A stretch of DNA of 64,000 bases. Source: DAOUKH01 sp034421515 (GTDB lineage Bacteria; Chloroflexota; Dehalococcoidia; SHYB01). Made by a program: the position numbers and the translations under genes. Location of the stretch: assembly GCA_034421515.1 (NCBI GenBank), contig DAOUKH010000062.1:1-64000 (forward strand). Reading direction: 5' to 3'. A model generated the notes under the pieces. The model searched no databases. It was not told the origin of the DNA and was given only the letters and a program-made list of their open reading frames with translations. This document shows positions 1 through 7,127 of the stretch, in pieces; positions within the stretch are counted from its first letter, which is position 1; each line of letters opens with the position of its first letter.

Positions 1-300
1 GCCAAGCCGCTGCCCGGCGCGACCCACGTCATGGCCCACTGCGACGGGGGCTACACCACCAACCTGCCTATCGACGTGCTCCTCGATGACGACGTGCTGC
101 TCGCCTACGAGCACGACGGAGAGAATCTCGCCCCCGAGCACGGTTGGCCTCTGCGGCTCATCGTCCCCAAGCGCTATGCCTGGAAGAGCGCCAAGTGGCT
201 GCGGGCCTTGGAGTTCTTGGATGCCGACCGCCCAGGGTTCTGGGAGATGCATGGCTACCACAACGACGCCGACCCCTGGTCGGAAGAGCGCTTCTCCTAG
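1..300 (+). CDS. Sulfite-oxidase-like molybdopterin oxidoreductase, C-terminal part
   Basis: Only the last 99 codons are present; the reading frame is open from base 1 and ends at TAG 298-300. The residues HCDGGYTTNLP, followed by HGWPLRLIVPKRYAWKSAKW and PGFWEMHGYHN, match the C-terminal half of the YuiH-type sulfite oxidase-like family, which binds a mononuclear molybdenum cofactor. The substrate of this subfamily is not fixed by sequence. The first internal ATG (base 31) is not the real start, because the family signature continues upstream of it. The gene is followed by a hairpin terminator. Confidence 0.85.
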   Translation, partial: AKPLPGATHVMAHCDGGYTTNLPIDVLLDDDVLLAYEHDGENLAPEHGWPLRLIVPKRYAWKSAKWLRALEFLDADRPGFWEMHGYHNDADPWSEERFS

Positions 301-411
301 CCCGCGGGGCGGCTAGAGCCACCACGCGGCGAGGCCCGGCAAGAAGCCGAAGCCGGCGACTTCGGTGAACGTCGTCACCACCACCGCGGCCCCGGTTCGG
401 AAATAGAGAGA

Positions 412-439
412 GCGGACTCCCGAAGGGGTCCGCCTTTTC
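412..439 (+). terminator. Rho-independent terminator
   Basis: The 9-bp stem gcggactcc / ggggtccgc (one G-T wobble) closes a cgaa tetraloop and is followed by CTTTTCT. It lies about 110 bases downstream of the oxidoreductase stop codon. Confidence 0.75.
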
Positions 440-555
440 TCACTGCCCCTAGGGGCAGGTATATAGCCGAATGAGGCCGTGTGGCCGGGAGGCTGCGCCG
501 CCGCAAAGAGCGTGCACCGGCGCGGGCCTCCTACAAAGCGGCGCGGTGGCTCAGG

Positions 556-765
556 TTACGCGGCCGCTACCTTGCTCGTACGCTTGGAGCGGCGCGCCCG
601 CTTCGCTCGGGCCACTTCGTCCTGGAGCTGCTTGGTGAGCAACATCGACGGTGCGTCGAGATCCCTGATGAGGCCGCATTGCAGGCATTGGTGGAAGGCC
701 CCATACGAGTCCTTGTCCTCGTACATGTCGCCGCCGCACTTGGTGCAACTTTTCAAGTAGAGCAT
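556..765 (-). CDS. Small zinc-ribbon protein of unknown function
   Basis: The 69-residue product has two Cys pairs, C7-x2-C10 (CTKCGGDM) and C27-x2-C30 (CLQCG), spaced as in a zinc ribbon. A basic Ala/Arg/Lys-rich tail (RAKRARRSKRTSK) could contact nucleic acid. The ATG at 765 is preceded by a good ribosome-binding site (AAGGAG at 773-778). The gene stands alone, facing the AT-richer hspR promoter region. No named family could be assigned. A longer overlapping frame (551-850) lacks a ribosome-binding site and is treated as a shadow. Confidence 0.7.
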   Translation of the reverse strand: MLYLKSCTKCGGDMYEDKDSYGAFHQCLQCGLIRDLDAPSMLLTKQLQDEVARAKRARRSKRTSKVAAA

Positions 766-971
766 GGTCCCGCTCCTTTGCTGCCGGGCCGGCGCCCTGG
801 ATTGTGCCGTCTTTTGACTTCTTCCTGCACTTATTTCGAAAAAGGTTCAAAACCAGTCTCGATTCTAAGCCCGCCTAAACTGTGCTGTCAACCCTTTGTA
901 CTCGTCAATACGACGGTTCGTTCGTCTTGGCCTCCGGTTTCGTCTCGCCACATTGGAAAGTAAGGGTATAC

Positions 972-992
972 CTTGATACATATCATGTCAAT
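972..992. promoter_or_regulatory. HAIR-like operator, candidate HspR binding site
   Basis: CTTGATA-N7-TGTCAAT has the 7-7-7 geometry of the HAIR element known for HspR (CTTGAGT-N7-ACTCAAG), keeping TTGA and TCAA at the same 19-base spacing. It lies in the AT-rich region upstream of hspR. It is about 65 bases upstream of the best -35 box, so its mode of repression is uncertain. The surrounding 766-1131 stretch carries no credible gene. Confidence 0.5.
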
Positions 993-1056
993 AGATAGGC
1001 CATACTTAGAGAACATCATTATGATATACCATCTACCGTTCAGCATGATACAAACG

Positions 1057-1085
1057 TTGACAATCCCGTGACATGATGGTTGAAT
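1057..1085 (+). promoter_or_regulatory. Predicted sigma-70 promoter of hspR-dnaK
   Basis: TTGACA (1057-1062), a 17-base spacer and TTGAAT (1080-1085; 4 of 6 to consensus). The spacer contains tgacatgat (1069-1077), the reverse complement of atcatgtca at 982-990, so the promoter shares an inverted motif with the upstream operator region. Confidence 0.6.
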
Positions 1086-1131
1086 AGAAGAGTGAACGGA
1101 ACCCCCGGAAAGGGGGCGGGACAAAGAACCT

Positions 1132-1542
1132 ATGCAGAGCAGAAGACAAGGGCTCTACATCATCAGCGTGGCGGCGCAGATCCTCGACATGCACCCGCAG
1201 ACGCTTCGCAAGTACGAGCGGGCGGGATTCATCGAGCCGCCCCGCCTCGGCACGCTGCGGCTCTACTCCGACGAGGACATCGCCCGGCTGCGGCTCATCA
1301 AGTATCTCGTCGACGACTTGGGCCTGAACCTTGCCGGCGTAGAGCTGGCGCTGCGCCACATCAACCGCCTCGTCGCTCTCCGGCGGCGGCTGCAGAACGA
1401 GAAGGACCCCGAAAAGCTGCGGGAAATCGCCGCCGGCGCCATCGACCGGCTCCTCGGCGAGCTCGGTCTCAGTGTGGCTGAGGAGGCGAAGGGCGCCGCG
1501 GCAAGTCAACCGGAATGGAGCCGGTTTCGGCGCGCGCCTTGA
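1132..1542 (+). CDS. hspR: MerR-family heat-shock repressor HspR
   Basis: The 136-residue protein starts with a MerR helix-turn-helix (about residues 8-75: LYIISVAAQILDMHPQTLRK, YERAGFIEPPR, LYSDEDIARL), followed by a coiled-coil-like helix (ALRHINRLVALRRRLQNEK). Length and the MHPQTLRKYE signature match HspR, which represses dnaK operons together with DnaK as co-repressor. The gene lies 110 bases upstream of dnaK on the same strand, and the intergenic DNA upstream holds a HAIR-like site, so autoregulation is likely. The Shine-Dalgarno sequence before ATG 1132 is only a purine-rich stretch. Confidence 0.88.
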   Translation: MQSRRQGLYIISVAAQILDMHPQTLRKYERAGFIEPPRLGTLRLYSDEDIARLRLIKYLVDDLGLNLAGVELALRHINRLVALRRRLQNEKDPEKLREIAAGAIDRLLGELGLSVAEEAKGAAASQPEWSRFRRAP

Positions 1543-1652
1543 ACCGGGAAAGCCCCGAGGCGGCGTGAACGGGATCGAACCGGGTCCGCATCCCGCCACG
1601 ACAATGACCAATCACAACGCCCGCACGTGCGAATAGAAGGAGGAGGCGCCAC

Positions 1653-3557
1653 ATGCCGAAAATCCTAGGAATCGATCTCGGCACCACGAACTCGGCTATG
1701 GCCATCGTTGAGGCCGGTGACCCCGAGGTCATCGAAAACTCGGAGGGAGGCCGCACCACGCCGTCGATCGTCGCCGCCAACCCCAAGACCAACGAGCGTT
1801 ACGTCGGCCAGGTCGCCAAGCGCCAGGCCATCACCAACCCGGAGAACACCATCTTCTCCGTCAAGCGGCTGATGGGGCGAAAGTATGACGACCCGGTAGC
1901 CCAGAAGGACATCGAGTCGCTCCCGTACAAGGTCGTCAAGTCCTCGAACGCCGACGCGCAGGTGACGATGGGCGGCAAGAACATGTCTCCGCCCGAAGTC
2001 TCCGCGATGATCCTGCGCAAGCTCAAGGAAGACGCCGAGACCAAGCTCGGCGAGAGCATCACGCAGGCGGTCATCACGGTCCCCGCTTACTTCGATGACT
2101 CGCAGCGCAAGGCGACCAAGGACGCCGGCACGATTGCGGGACTCGAAGTCTTGCGCATTATCAACGAGCCGACCGCCGCGGCGCTGGCCTACGGCCTAGA
2201 CAAGAAGGGCGAGGAGGTTATCGCCGTCTACGACATGGGCGGCGGCACCTTCGACATCTCGATCCTCGACATCGGCGGCGGCACCTTCGAGGTCAAGTCG
2301 ACCAACGGCGACACCCACCTGGGCGGCGACGACTTCGACCAGCGCCTGCTCGACTGGATGGCCGATGAGTTCAAGCGCGACAACGGCATCGACCTACGCC
2401 AGGACCGCCTCGCCCTCCAGAGGCTCAAGGAAGCGGCCGAGAAGGCCAAGATTGAGCTCTCCTCGACCCAGCAGACCGAGATCAACCTCCCCTTCATCAC
2501 CGCCGACGCCAGCGGGCCCAAGCACCTCGTGCTCACCCTCAACCGCGCCACCCTCGAAAACCTTGTCGGCGATTTGGTCGACCGGAGCTTCGCCTCGGTC
2601 AAGCAGGCGCTCGCCGACGCCAAAGTCGACCCCAAGTCGGTCGACGAGATCATTCTTGTCGGCGGCCAGACGCGAATGCCCCTCATTCAGCAGCGCGTGA
2701 AGGACTACTTCGGCAAGGACCCGAACCGCGGCGTGAACCCCGACGAAGTGGTCGCGATCGGCGCGGCGATCCAGGGCGCCGTCCTCTCCGGCGACGTGCG
2801 CGACGTCGTCCTCCTCGACGTGACGCCGCTCACCTTGGGGATCGAGACCCTCGGCGGCGTGATGACTCCCCTCATCCAGCGCAACACGACCATCCCCTCG
2901 GCAAAGGCCGAGACCTTCTCCACGGCGGCCGACAACCAGCCGCAAGTCGAGATCCACGTGCTTCAGGGCGAGCGTCCCACGGCGACGGACAACAAGTCCA
3001 TCGGCCGGTTCATCCTCGACGGCATCCTGCCCGCCCCCCGTGGAGTCCCGCAGATTGAGGTCGCCTTCGACATCAACGCAAACGGCATTCTGGAGGTGTC
3101 GGCCAAGGACAAGGGGACCGGCAAAGAACAGAAGATCGTCATCCAGCCGAGCTCCGGCCTCGACGACTCCGAGGTCGAACGTCTGGTCAAGGAGGCGGAG
3201 AGTCACGCCGAGGCCGACAAGGAGAAGCGGGAGTCGATCGAGCTAAGGAACACCGCCGACAGCATGGCCTACCAGGCCGATAACCTGCTAAGGGAGCACG
3301 GCGACAAGGTCCCCGAAGATCTCAAGTCGGAGGTCGAGGGCAAAGCCGCCGCGGTCCGCTCGGCGCTACAGGCCGAGGACATGACCACGCTCCGCTCCGC
3401 CGTGGACGACCTCCAGGCGGCGCTCCAGAAGCTCGGGCAGCACGTCTACAGCCAGCAGGCCGACCCCGATGCCGGCCCCGGCGCGCCGGATGCCGACGCG
3501 CCGCCACCGGAGGACGGCGGCGGCGACACGGTCGAGGGCGAGTTCCGCGAAGTCTAG
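1653..3557 (+). CDS. dnaK: Chaperone DnaK (Hsp70)
   Basis: The 634-residue protein is a full-length Hsp70: ATPase motifs GIDLGTTNSAMA near residue 6, DMGGGTFD and VGGQTRMP, then the substrate-binding domain and helical lid. A disordered Gly/Pro/Asp-rich tail ends in EFREV. It refolds proteins in the cytoplasm with DnaJ and GrpE. Neither cochaperone gene is adjacent here, unlike many hspR loci where grpE and dnaJ follow dnaK. ATG 1653 has a strong AAGGAGGAGG site. Probably co-transcribed with hspR. Confidence 0.97.
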   Translation: MPKILGIDLGTTNSAMAIVEAGDPEVIENSEGGRTTPSIVAANPKTNERYVGQVAKRQAITNPENTIFSVKRLMGRKYDDPVAQKDIESLPYKVVKSSNADAQVTMGGKNMSPPEVSAMILRKLKEDAETKLGESITQAVITVPAYFDDSQRKATKDAGTIAGLEVLRIINEPTAAALAYGLDKKGEEVIAVYDMGGGTFDISILDIGGGTFEVKSTNGDTHLGGDDFDQRLLDWMADEFKRDNGIDLRQDRLALQRLKEAAEKAKIELSSTQQTEINLPFITADASGPKHLVLTLNRATLENLVGDLVDRSFASVKQALADAKVDPKSVDEIILVGGQTRMPLIQQRVKDYFGKDPNRGVNPDEVVAIGAAIQGAVLSGDVRDVVLLDVTPLTLGIETLGGVMTPLIQRNTTIPSAKAETFSTAADNQPQVEIHVLQGERPTATDNKSIGRFILDGILPAPRGVPQIEVAFDINANGILEVSAKDKGTGKEQKIVIQPSSGLDDSEVERLVKEAESHAEADKEKRESIELRNTADSMAYQADNLLREHGDKVPEDLKSEVEGKAAAVRSALQAEDMTTLRSAVDDLQAALQKLGQHVYSQQADPDAGPGAPDADAPPPEDGGGDTVEGEFREV

Positions 3558-3603
3558 CGCGGTTTTGAAACATGCCGGAAATACGACCATTGCGCGCGTG
3601 CCG

Positions 3604-3640
3604 TATAATCTGGCGTACGCGCTGCCATAGGAGGTGATCC
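3604..3640 (+). promoter_or_regulatory. Consensus -10 box and 12-base Shine-Dalgarno sequence
   Basis: A perfect TATAAT (3604-3609) without a recognisable -35 lies upstream of AGGAGGTGATCC (3629-3640), which would pair with essentially the whole 16S rRNA 3' end. The site places initiation at ATG 3643 rather than at the in-frame GTG 3634, which is inside the Shine-Dalgarno sequence. Confidence 0.7.
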
Positions 3641-3642
3641 GG

Positions 3643-3909
3643 ATGTCCGAGAAACTCGAGAACGCCTCTCAGCTTCATGAAACGAAGCTCAGCCGGGACG
3701 GCCTGACCGACCTCCAGGTCCATTTCCTCGACCGCATGCAGTCCTTGGTGCGCCAGCAAGAGGAGTACGTGCGGCGCGAGGAACAGGAAGATCTCGATCG
3801 GAAGCTGATCTCCCGCGCCATCTACGCCAGCCTCACCGACTGCGTGAATGCCGGCGTCGGCGACCAAGCCCACGCGATCTTGGAGGCCTCACGGCGCCCC
3901 GGCTACTAG
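3643..3909 (+). CDS. Small helical protein of unknown function
   Basis: The 88-residue, highly charged product looks mostly alpha-helical (FLDRMQSLVRQQEEYVRREE, then EEQEDLDRKLISRAIYAS). There is no signal peptide or membrane segment. No family was recognised. An independent -10 box, an exceptionally strong Shine-Dalgarno sequence and its own terminator mark it as a separately and probably strongly expressed gene. It lies between dnaK and a phosphoglycerate-mutase-like gene. Confidence 0.75.
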   Translation: MSEKLENASQLHETKLSRDGLTDLQVHFLDRMQSLVRQQEEYVRREEQEDLDRKLISRAIYASLTDCVNAGVGDQAHAILEASRRPGY

Positions 3910-3935
3910 ACCCCACAACGCATCAACGTCGAAAG

Positions 3936-3962
3936 CCCGCCGGCGCCCCCGGCGGGTTTTCT
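3936..3962 (+). terminator. Rho-independent terminator
   Basis: A perfect 7-bp stem cccgccg / cggcggg with a 7-base loop is followed by TTTTCTT, 26 bases after the preceding stop codon. Confidence 0.85.
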
Positions 3963-4013
3963 TATGTCGAGGTTCCAAGGCTATACTGAGGCGACGCCCG
4001 CAGGGCTACAACT

Positions 4014-5342
4014 ATGAAAGCCTTGGTCATCACCCTCGACGGACTCGGCGACCGCCCCGCGCCGCAGTTCGATGGGCGCACCGCTCTTGAGGCCGCCCAC
4101 ACGCCCAACCTCGACGCCATCGCCGCCCAGGGTATCAACGGGCTCTTCACCTCCGTCGGTCCCGGCGTCGCCGCGGGCACCCCGGTCGGCCACGCCCTGC
4201 TCTTCGGCTACCGCTACGGCGAGCTTCCCGGCCGCGCCGTCTTCCACGCCGTGGCCCGCGGCGTCGTCCCCCGGCCCGGCGAGGTCGTCAGCCTGACGCG
4301 CTTCGCGAGCGTCGAGCGCGCCAACGGCAGCGGCTCGTTGGTCCAACGCATGATGAAGGCGCCGGAGGAGGAATCCTCGGCGCTTGCCGAGGCCGTCCGC
4401 ACCTTCTCCCACGACGGCATCGAGATCGAGCTCGTCTACACCGGCGCCACCGAGGGCGTCCTCTTCCTGCGCGGCAACGTCAGCGACGCCATCACCGACT
4501 GCGACCCGCTCGGCACCGACCTGCCCGTCATCGCGGCCCAGCCCATGGATTCGGCGGAGGATCCCGCAGCGGCGGCCAAGACGGCGGACGCCGTCAACGC
4601 CTATCTCCGATGGGCGCACGGCGTCCTCCACCACCATCCCGTCAACAGCAGGCGCGCCGAACGCGGCGAGCTCTCCATGAACTTCCTCCTCCCCAAGTGG
4701 GCCGGACAGCGAAGGCTCCTCCCCTCGTTCGAGGAACGCTACGGCTTCAAGGCCGTGATCCTCACCTCCGAGGAAATCCTGATCGGCGTCGCCCGCGAGC
4801 TTGGCATGGAGACTTGGGAGGAAGAAGATCACGACACCGAGCGCGACCTCCGCGCCCGCCTCGCCCAAGCGGCCGAGTTCCTCGGCGGCGGCTACGACTT
4901 CGTCCACATCCATACCAAGGAGCCCGACGCGACCGCCCACATGGCCGAACCCGAAAAGAAGCGCGACGCCATCGAAGCCCTGGACCGGGGCATGGAGGCG
5001 CTCCGGGAGGGCGTGCTGCGCGATTCCGATGTCGTGACGGTGGTCACCGCCGATCACTGCACGCCGAGCGTCGTCTCCGGCGACCTCGTGCCCGGCCGCT
5101 TCCACGACCAGCACTCCGGCGAGCCCGTCCCCCTAGTGATCTCCGGACGCAACGCCCTCCGCGACGGCGTCACGTCGTTCAGCGAGCGCGCCTGCGCCCT
5201 CGGCGGCCTGGGGCTGGTGCGGGGTACGGACTTCATGAACATCCTGCTCAGTCAGACCGAGCGCACCAACGTCATCGGGTGGCGCGCCGCCCCCGGCGGC
5301 GGACTCTACCGCCCGAAGCGCGTGACCCCCTTCACGTTCTAG
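4014..5342 (+). CDS. apgM: Archaeal-type cofactor-independent phosphoglycerate mutase-like protein
   Basis: The 442-residue protein belongs to the alkaline-phosphatase superfamily and resembles ApgM, which interconverts 3- and 2-phosphoglycerate. Metal-site motifs are visible: LVITLDGLGDRP at the N-terminus, FVHIHTKEPDATAH near residue 300 and VVTADHCTP near residue 345. At the catalytic loop the usual G-S-D-x-x-H reads GTPVGH (residues 55-60), so the nucleophile Ser is replaced by Thr56 and the following Asp by Pro. The activity may therefore differ from a standard mutase. A TATACT box lies near 3980. The peroxiredoxin gene follows after 20 bases, probably as an operon. Confidence 0.8.
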   Translation: MKALVITLDGLGDRPAPQFDGRTALEAAHTPNLDAIAAQGINGLFTSVGPGVAAGTPVGHALLFGYRYGELPGRAVFHAVARGVVPRPGEVVSLTRFASVERANGSGSLVQRMMKAPEEESSALAEAVRTFSHDGIEIELVYTGATEGVLFLRGNVSDAITDCDPLGTDLPVIAAQPMDSAEDPAAAAKTADAVNAYLRWAHGVLHHHPVNSRRAERGELSMNFLLPKWAGQRRLLPSFEERYGFKAVILTSEEILIGVARELGMETWEEEDHDTERDLRARLAQAAEFLGGGYDFVHIHTKEPDATAHMAEPEKKRDAIEALDRGMEALREGVLRDSDVVTVVTADHCTPSVVSGDLVPGRFHDQHSGEPVPLVISGRNALRDGVTSFSERACALGGLGLVRGTDFMNILLSQTERTNVIGWRAAPGGGLYRPKRVTPFTF

Positions 5343-5362
5343 GACAAAGGGAGCGGCTGATC

Positions 5363-5851
5363 ATGGGACGCGACTACACCGCCACCCTCCGCGAGGGCGA
5401 TCGCGCTCCCGACTTCACCCTCCCCATAGCCGGCGGCGGGGAGATGCGCCTCGCCGACGAGCTTGCCGAGGCGGACGTGATGCTCGTCTTTCTGCGCGGA
5501 ACGATATGACCGAACTGCCGCCGATGGCTGGCTCAGTTGAGCCGCGACGCCCCGCATTACGAAGCCGCCGGTGTGCGCGTCTATGCCATTTCGTCCCAGA
5601 GCTGGCGCTCCGCCGAGCGGTGGCTTGCAGGGAATCCTCAGCAAGTTTCCTTGCTCATCGACGCCGAGCGGTCCGTCATCAAGCAATACGGGGTCTACAA
5701 CCTGATTTCCTACGACTCCTGGAGGATGGCGCACCCCGCCGCGGTGCTCATCGACCGTACGGGCGAGGTGCGGTTCATCTACCGCGCCTCACACCAGTTC
5801 GACATCCCGACGAGCGACGTGATGCTCGCTTCGCTCAAACGCCTGGGCTAG
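5363..5851 (+). CDS. Peroxiredoxin-like (AhpC/TSA) selenoprotein, UGA-49 read as selenocysteine
   Basis: The frame from ATG 5363 runs to an in-frame TGA at 5507-5509 and continues without any shift to TAG at 5849-5851, giving 162 residues if the UGA is decoded. The N-terminal part (EGDRAPDFTLP, LVFLRGTI) and the C-terminal part (PNCRRWLAQLS, VYAISSQSW, HPAAVLIDRTGEVRFIYRAS) are the two halves of one thioredoxin-fold peroxiredoxin. The UGA falls exactly where the family has its peroxidatic Cys (RG-x-x-C-P-x-C), giving U49-P-N-C52. A hairpin with a G in its loop follows at the spacing of bacterial SECIS elements. Gene callers would split it in two or call a pseudogene. AAGGGAG precedes the ATG. 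Likely role: thiol-dependent peroxide reduction. Confidence 0.85.
5529..5544 (+). promoter_or_regulatory. Candidate bacterial SECIS hairpin
   Basis: Perfect 5-bp stem ggctc (5530-5534) / gagcc (5539-5543) with tetraloop AGTT, extendable by a T-G pair. The loop G at 5536 is separated from the UGA by 26 bases. A short GC-rich stem, a small loop and a G among the first two loop bases fit the known requirements for SelB-dependent UGA decoding. Confidence 0.7.
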
Positions 5852-5870
5852 AGCGCGCCGCCTGCGCCCG

Positions 5871-6611
5871 CTAATCGCGGACCCACCGGGTGCCCCCGAC
5901 GACGATGTACGTGCGCGTCGACTCGACGGCCTCGATCTCATGCAGTTGTCCCATCACGACGTGATCGAGCATCTGCTGCGACGAGGCCTCGACCCGCGCG
6001 ATGATGTCGGACTCGCCATAGACGGCCCCCGCCTCGACAACCTGCTCGATCTCGTCGAGACGGCGAAGCACCTCGGCGACATCCTTGCCCGGAGCCTTGA
6101 TCAAGAGATACGCCATCATGTCGGTTGGGCCTCCGTTCGGGGCTGCGCGGGCAAGCGCGGGCTCCACGTTCCACAGACGCGGGGCCCGGTCGACGGCGCC
6201 CTCGGCGAGGAGCGGCGCGGCGAACTCGTAGACGTCCTCATCCCGCCGGACGAGCAGTTTGACCATGATGTTGAAGTCGTCGGCATAGACCGCGGCCGCC
6301 TCGACGGCGTCGTCGGCCTTGGCGATCCGCGCAATGACCTGCCGCTCCGTGCCGGCCGGCGCAGAAAGGCCCACGTAGGCCGCGACTCGTTCGGCCGTCG
6401 TGGCGAGGCGGGCGGCAGCTTGCAGCGAGAGGCCGCGCGAGTAGTAGCGCCACGTCTCCCGGACGACCGCGAGGTCATCCTCGCTGTAGTCGCGGCGGTC
6501 GATGCGCTGCTTCGGAAGCCGCTTAGGACTGATGTAGCCCTGGGACTCGAGATAGTAGACAAACCGCCGGTTGAGTCCGGGGACCTGGCGCAGGACATCT
6601 TTCAGATCCAA
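5871..6611 (-). CDS. Transcriptional regulator: MerR-type DNA-binding domain fused to two Lrp/AsnC-type ligand domains
   Basis: Residues 1-75 form a MerR-like winged helix (LNRRFVYYLESQGYISPKRL, RRDYSEDDLAVV). Two regions, about 88-155 and 163-240, each have the beta-alpha-beta-beta-alpha-beta pattern of the Lrp/AsnC (RAM) effector domain. The second is typical: MMAYLLIKAPGKDVAEVLRR, then AVYGESDIIARVEA. This is an unusual architecture. The start is TTG 6611, because an in-frame TAG lies two codons upstream. An extended -10 box is found 45 bases upstream. The ligand is unknown, probably an amino acid or related small molecule. It converges on the peroxiredoxin gene. Confidence 0.75.
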   Translation of the reverse strand: MDLKDVLRQVPGLNRRFVYYLESQGYISPKRLPKQRIDRRDYSEDDLAVVRETWRYYSRGLSLQAAARLATTAERVAAYVGLSAPAGTERQVIARIAKADDAVEAAAVYADDFNIMVKLLVRRDEDVYEFAAPLLAEGAVDRAPRLWNVEPALARAAPNGGPTDMMAYLLIKAPGKDVAEVLRRLDEIEQVVEAGAVYGESDIIARVEASSQQMLDHVVMGQLHEIEAVESTRTYIVVGGTRWVRD

Positions 6612-6655
6612 GCTCTACGCCCCGCCACGCTACCCGCCATGGAGAGAGTCGCGGG

Positions 6656-6664
6656 ATTATAGCA
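6656..6664 (-). promoter_or_regulatory. Extended -10 promoter of the MerR/Lrp regulator
   Basis: On the minus strand the sequence reads TGC-TATAAT, a perfect extended -10 element. No -35 hexamer is visible, as is common with extended -10 promoters. Confidence 0.6.
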
Positions 6665-6692
6665 TGAGCCCCCGCAGGGGCCTTCTACACGC

Positions 6693-6716
6693 GGGCGCCC
6701 GGAAACCCGGGCGCCC
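6693..6716. terminator. GC hairpin downstream of the 74-residue gene
   Basis: Perfect 10-bp inverted repeat gggcgcccgg / ccgggcgccc with an aaac loop, 22 bases past the stop codon of the minus-strand gene. No U-tract follows on either strand, so termination is uncertain. Confidence 0.4.
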
Positions 6717-6738
6717 TGGAGACGAACACCGTCTGGAA

Positions 6739-6963
6739 CTATGCGGCGCGGCGCTCGGCGGCCATGTGCGTCGCACCCACCGGCATCACGGACGCCGGCT
6801 TGGGGAAGACCCCTGCGCTGAAGGTGCGGTGGGCGTTCTGGAGTTCCTCCAACCGGCCCCGTCGCGCTCCGTAGGTCTGGTATTCGATGGCGGCCTGCTT
6901 GAGGTCGCGTTCTATCATCGCGAGTGTCCGTTGCACGTTCCGGTTCTCTGCCACGGCGGTCAT
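6739..6963 (-). CDS. Small protein of unknown function
   Basis: A 74-residue product with a helical N-terminal half (RTLAMIERDLKQAAIEYQTY) and an Ala/Pro-rich end. It has no signal peptide or known motif. It is supported by an AGGAGG ribosome-binding site 5 bases before ATG 6963 and by a near-consensus promoter. The promoter overlaps an inverted repeat, so the gene is probably tightly regulated. It lies directly upstream of the MerR/Lrp regulator on the same strand. Confidence 0.65.
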   Translation of the reverse strand: MTAVAENRNVQRTLAMIERDLKQAAIEYQTYGARRGRLEELQNAHRTFSAGVFPKPASVMPVGATHMAAERRAA

Positions 6964-6974
6964 GGCGACCTCCT

Positions 6975-7023
6975 AAGTACAAGTTCGTACATATACTTAT
7001 ACCACCGGAAATCCCCTTGTCAA
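6975..7023 (-). promoter_or_regulatory. Strong promoter with overlapping inverted-repeat operator
   Basis: TTGACA (7018-7023), a 16-base spacer and TATAAG (6996-7001). Between the -10 box and the ribosome-binding site is AAGTACA-N10-TATACTT (6975-6998), with nested GTAC half-sites at 6977-6980 and 6987-6990. The arrangement fits repressor binding at the -10/+1 region; the adjacent MerR/Lrp regulator is a candidate. Confidence 0.6.
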
Positions 7024-7057
7024 CCCCCTAAGTCCCCCAGTTTAAAAATCCGTTCGC

Positions 7058-7086
7058 TTGTGGCCCCGTTTTCCCTGACCTACAAT
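7058..7086 (+). promoter_or_regulatory. Possible promoter of the TSUP transporter gene
   Basis: TTGTGG (7058-7063), a 17-base spacer and TACAAT (7081-7086). The -10 is good and the -35 is weak. Confidence 0.4.
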
Positions 7087-7127
7087 TTCTATCAGGGGCC
7101 GGCGCCGACCTCGCGCGCCTACCACTC

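Noticed and set aside
2394..3206. Minus-strand open frame of 270 codons inside dnaK
   Set aside because: Complementary to an intact dnaK coding region with no start signal; shadow frame.
3981..5114. Minus-strand open frame of 377 codons opposite the ApgM-like gene
   Set aside because: Antisense shadow with Gly/Asp/Val-biased composition and no motif.
6975..6998. LexA-type SOS box upstream of the 74-residue gene
   Set aside because: A GAAC half-site is present on one strand but the matching GTTC half at the required spacing is not.
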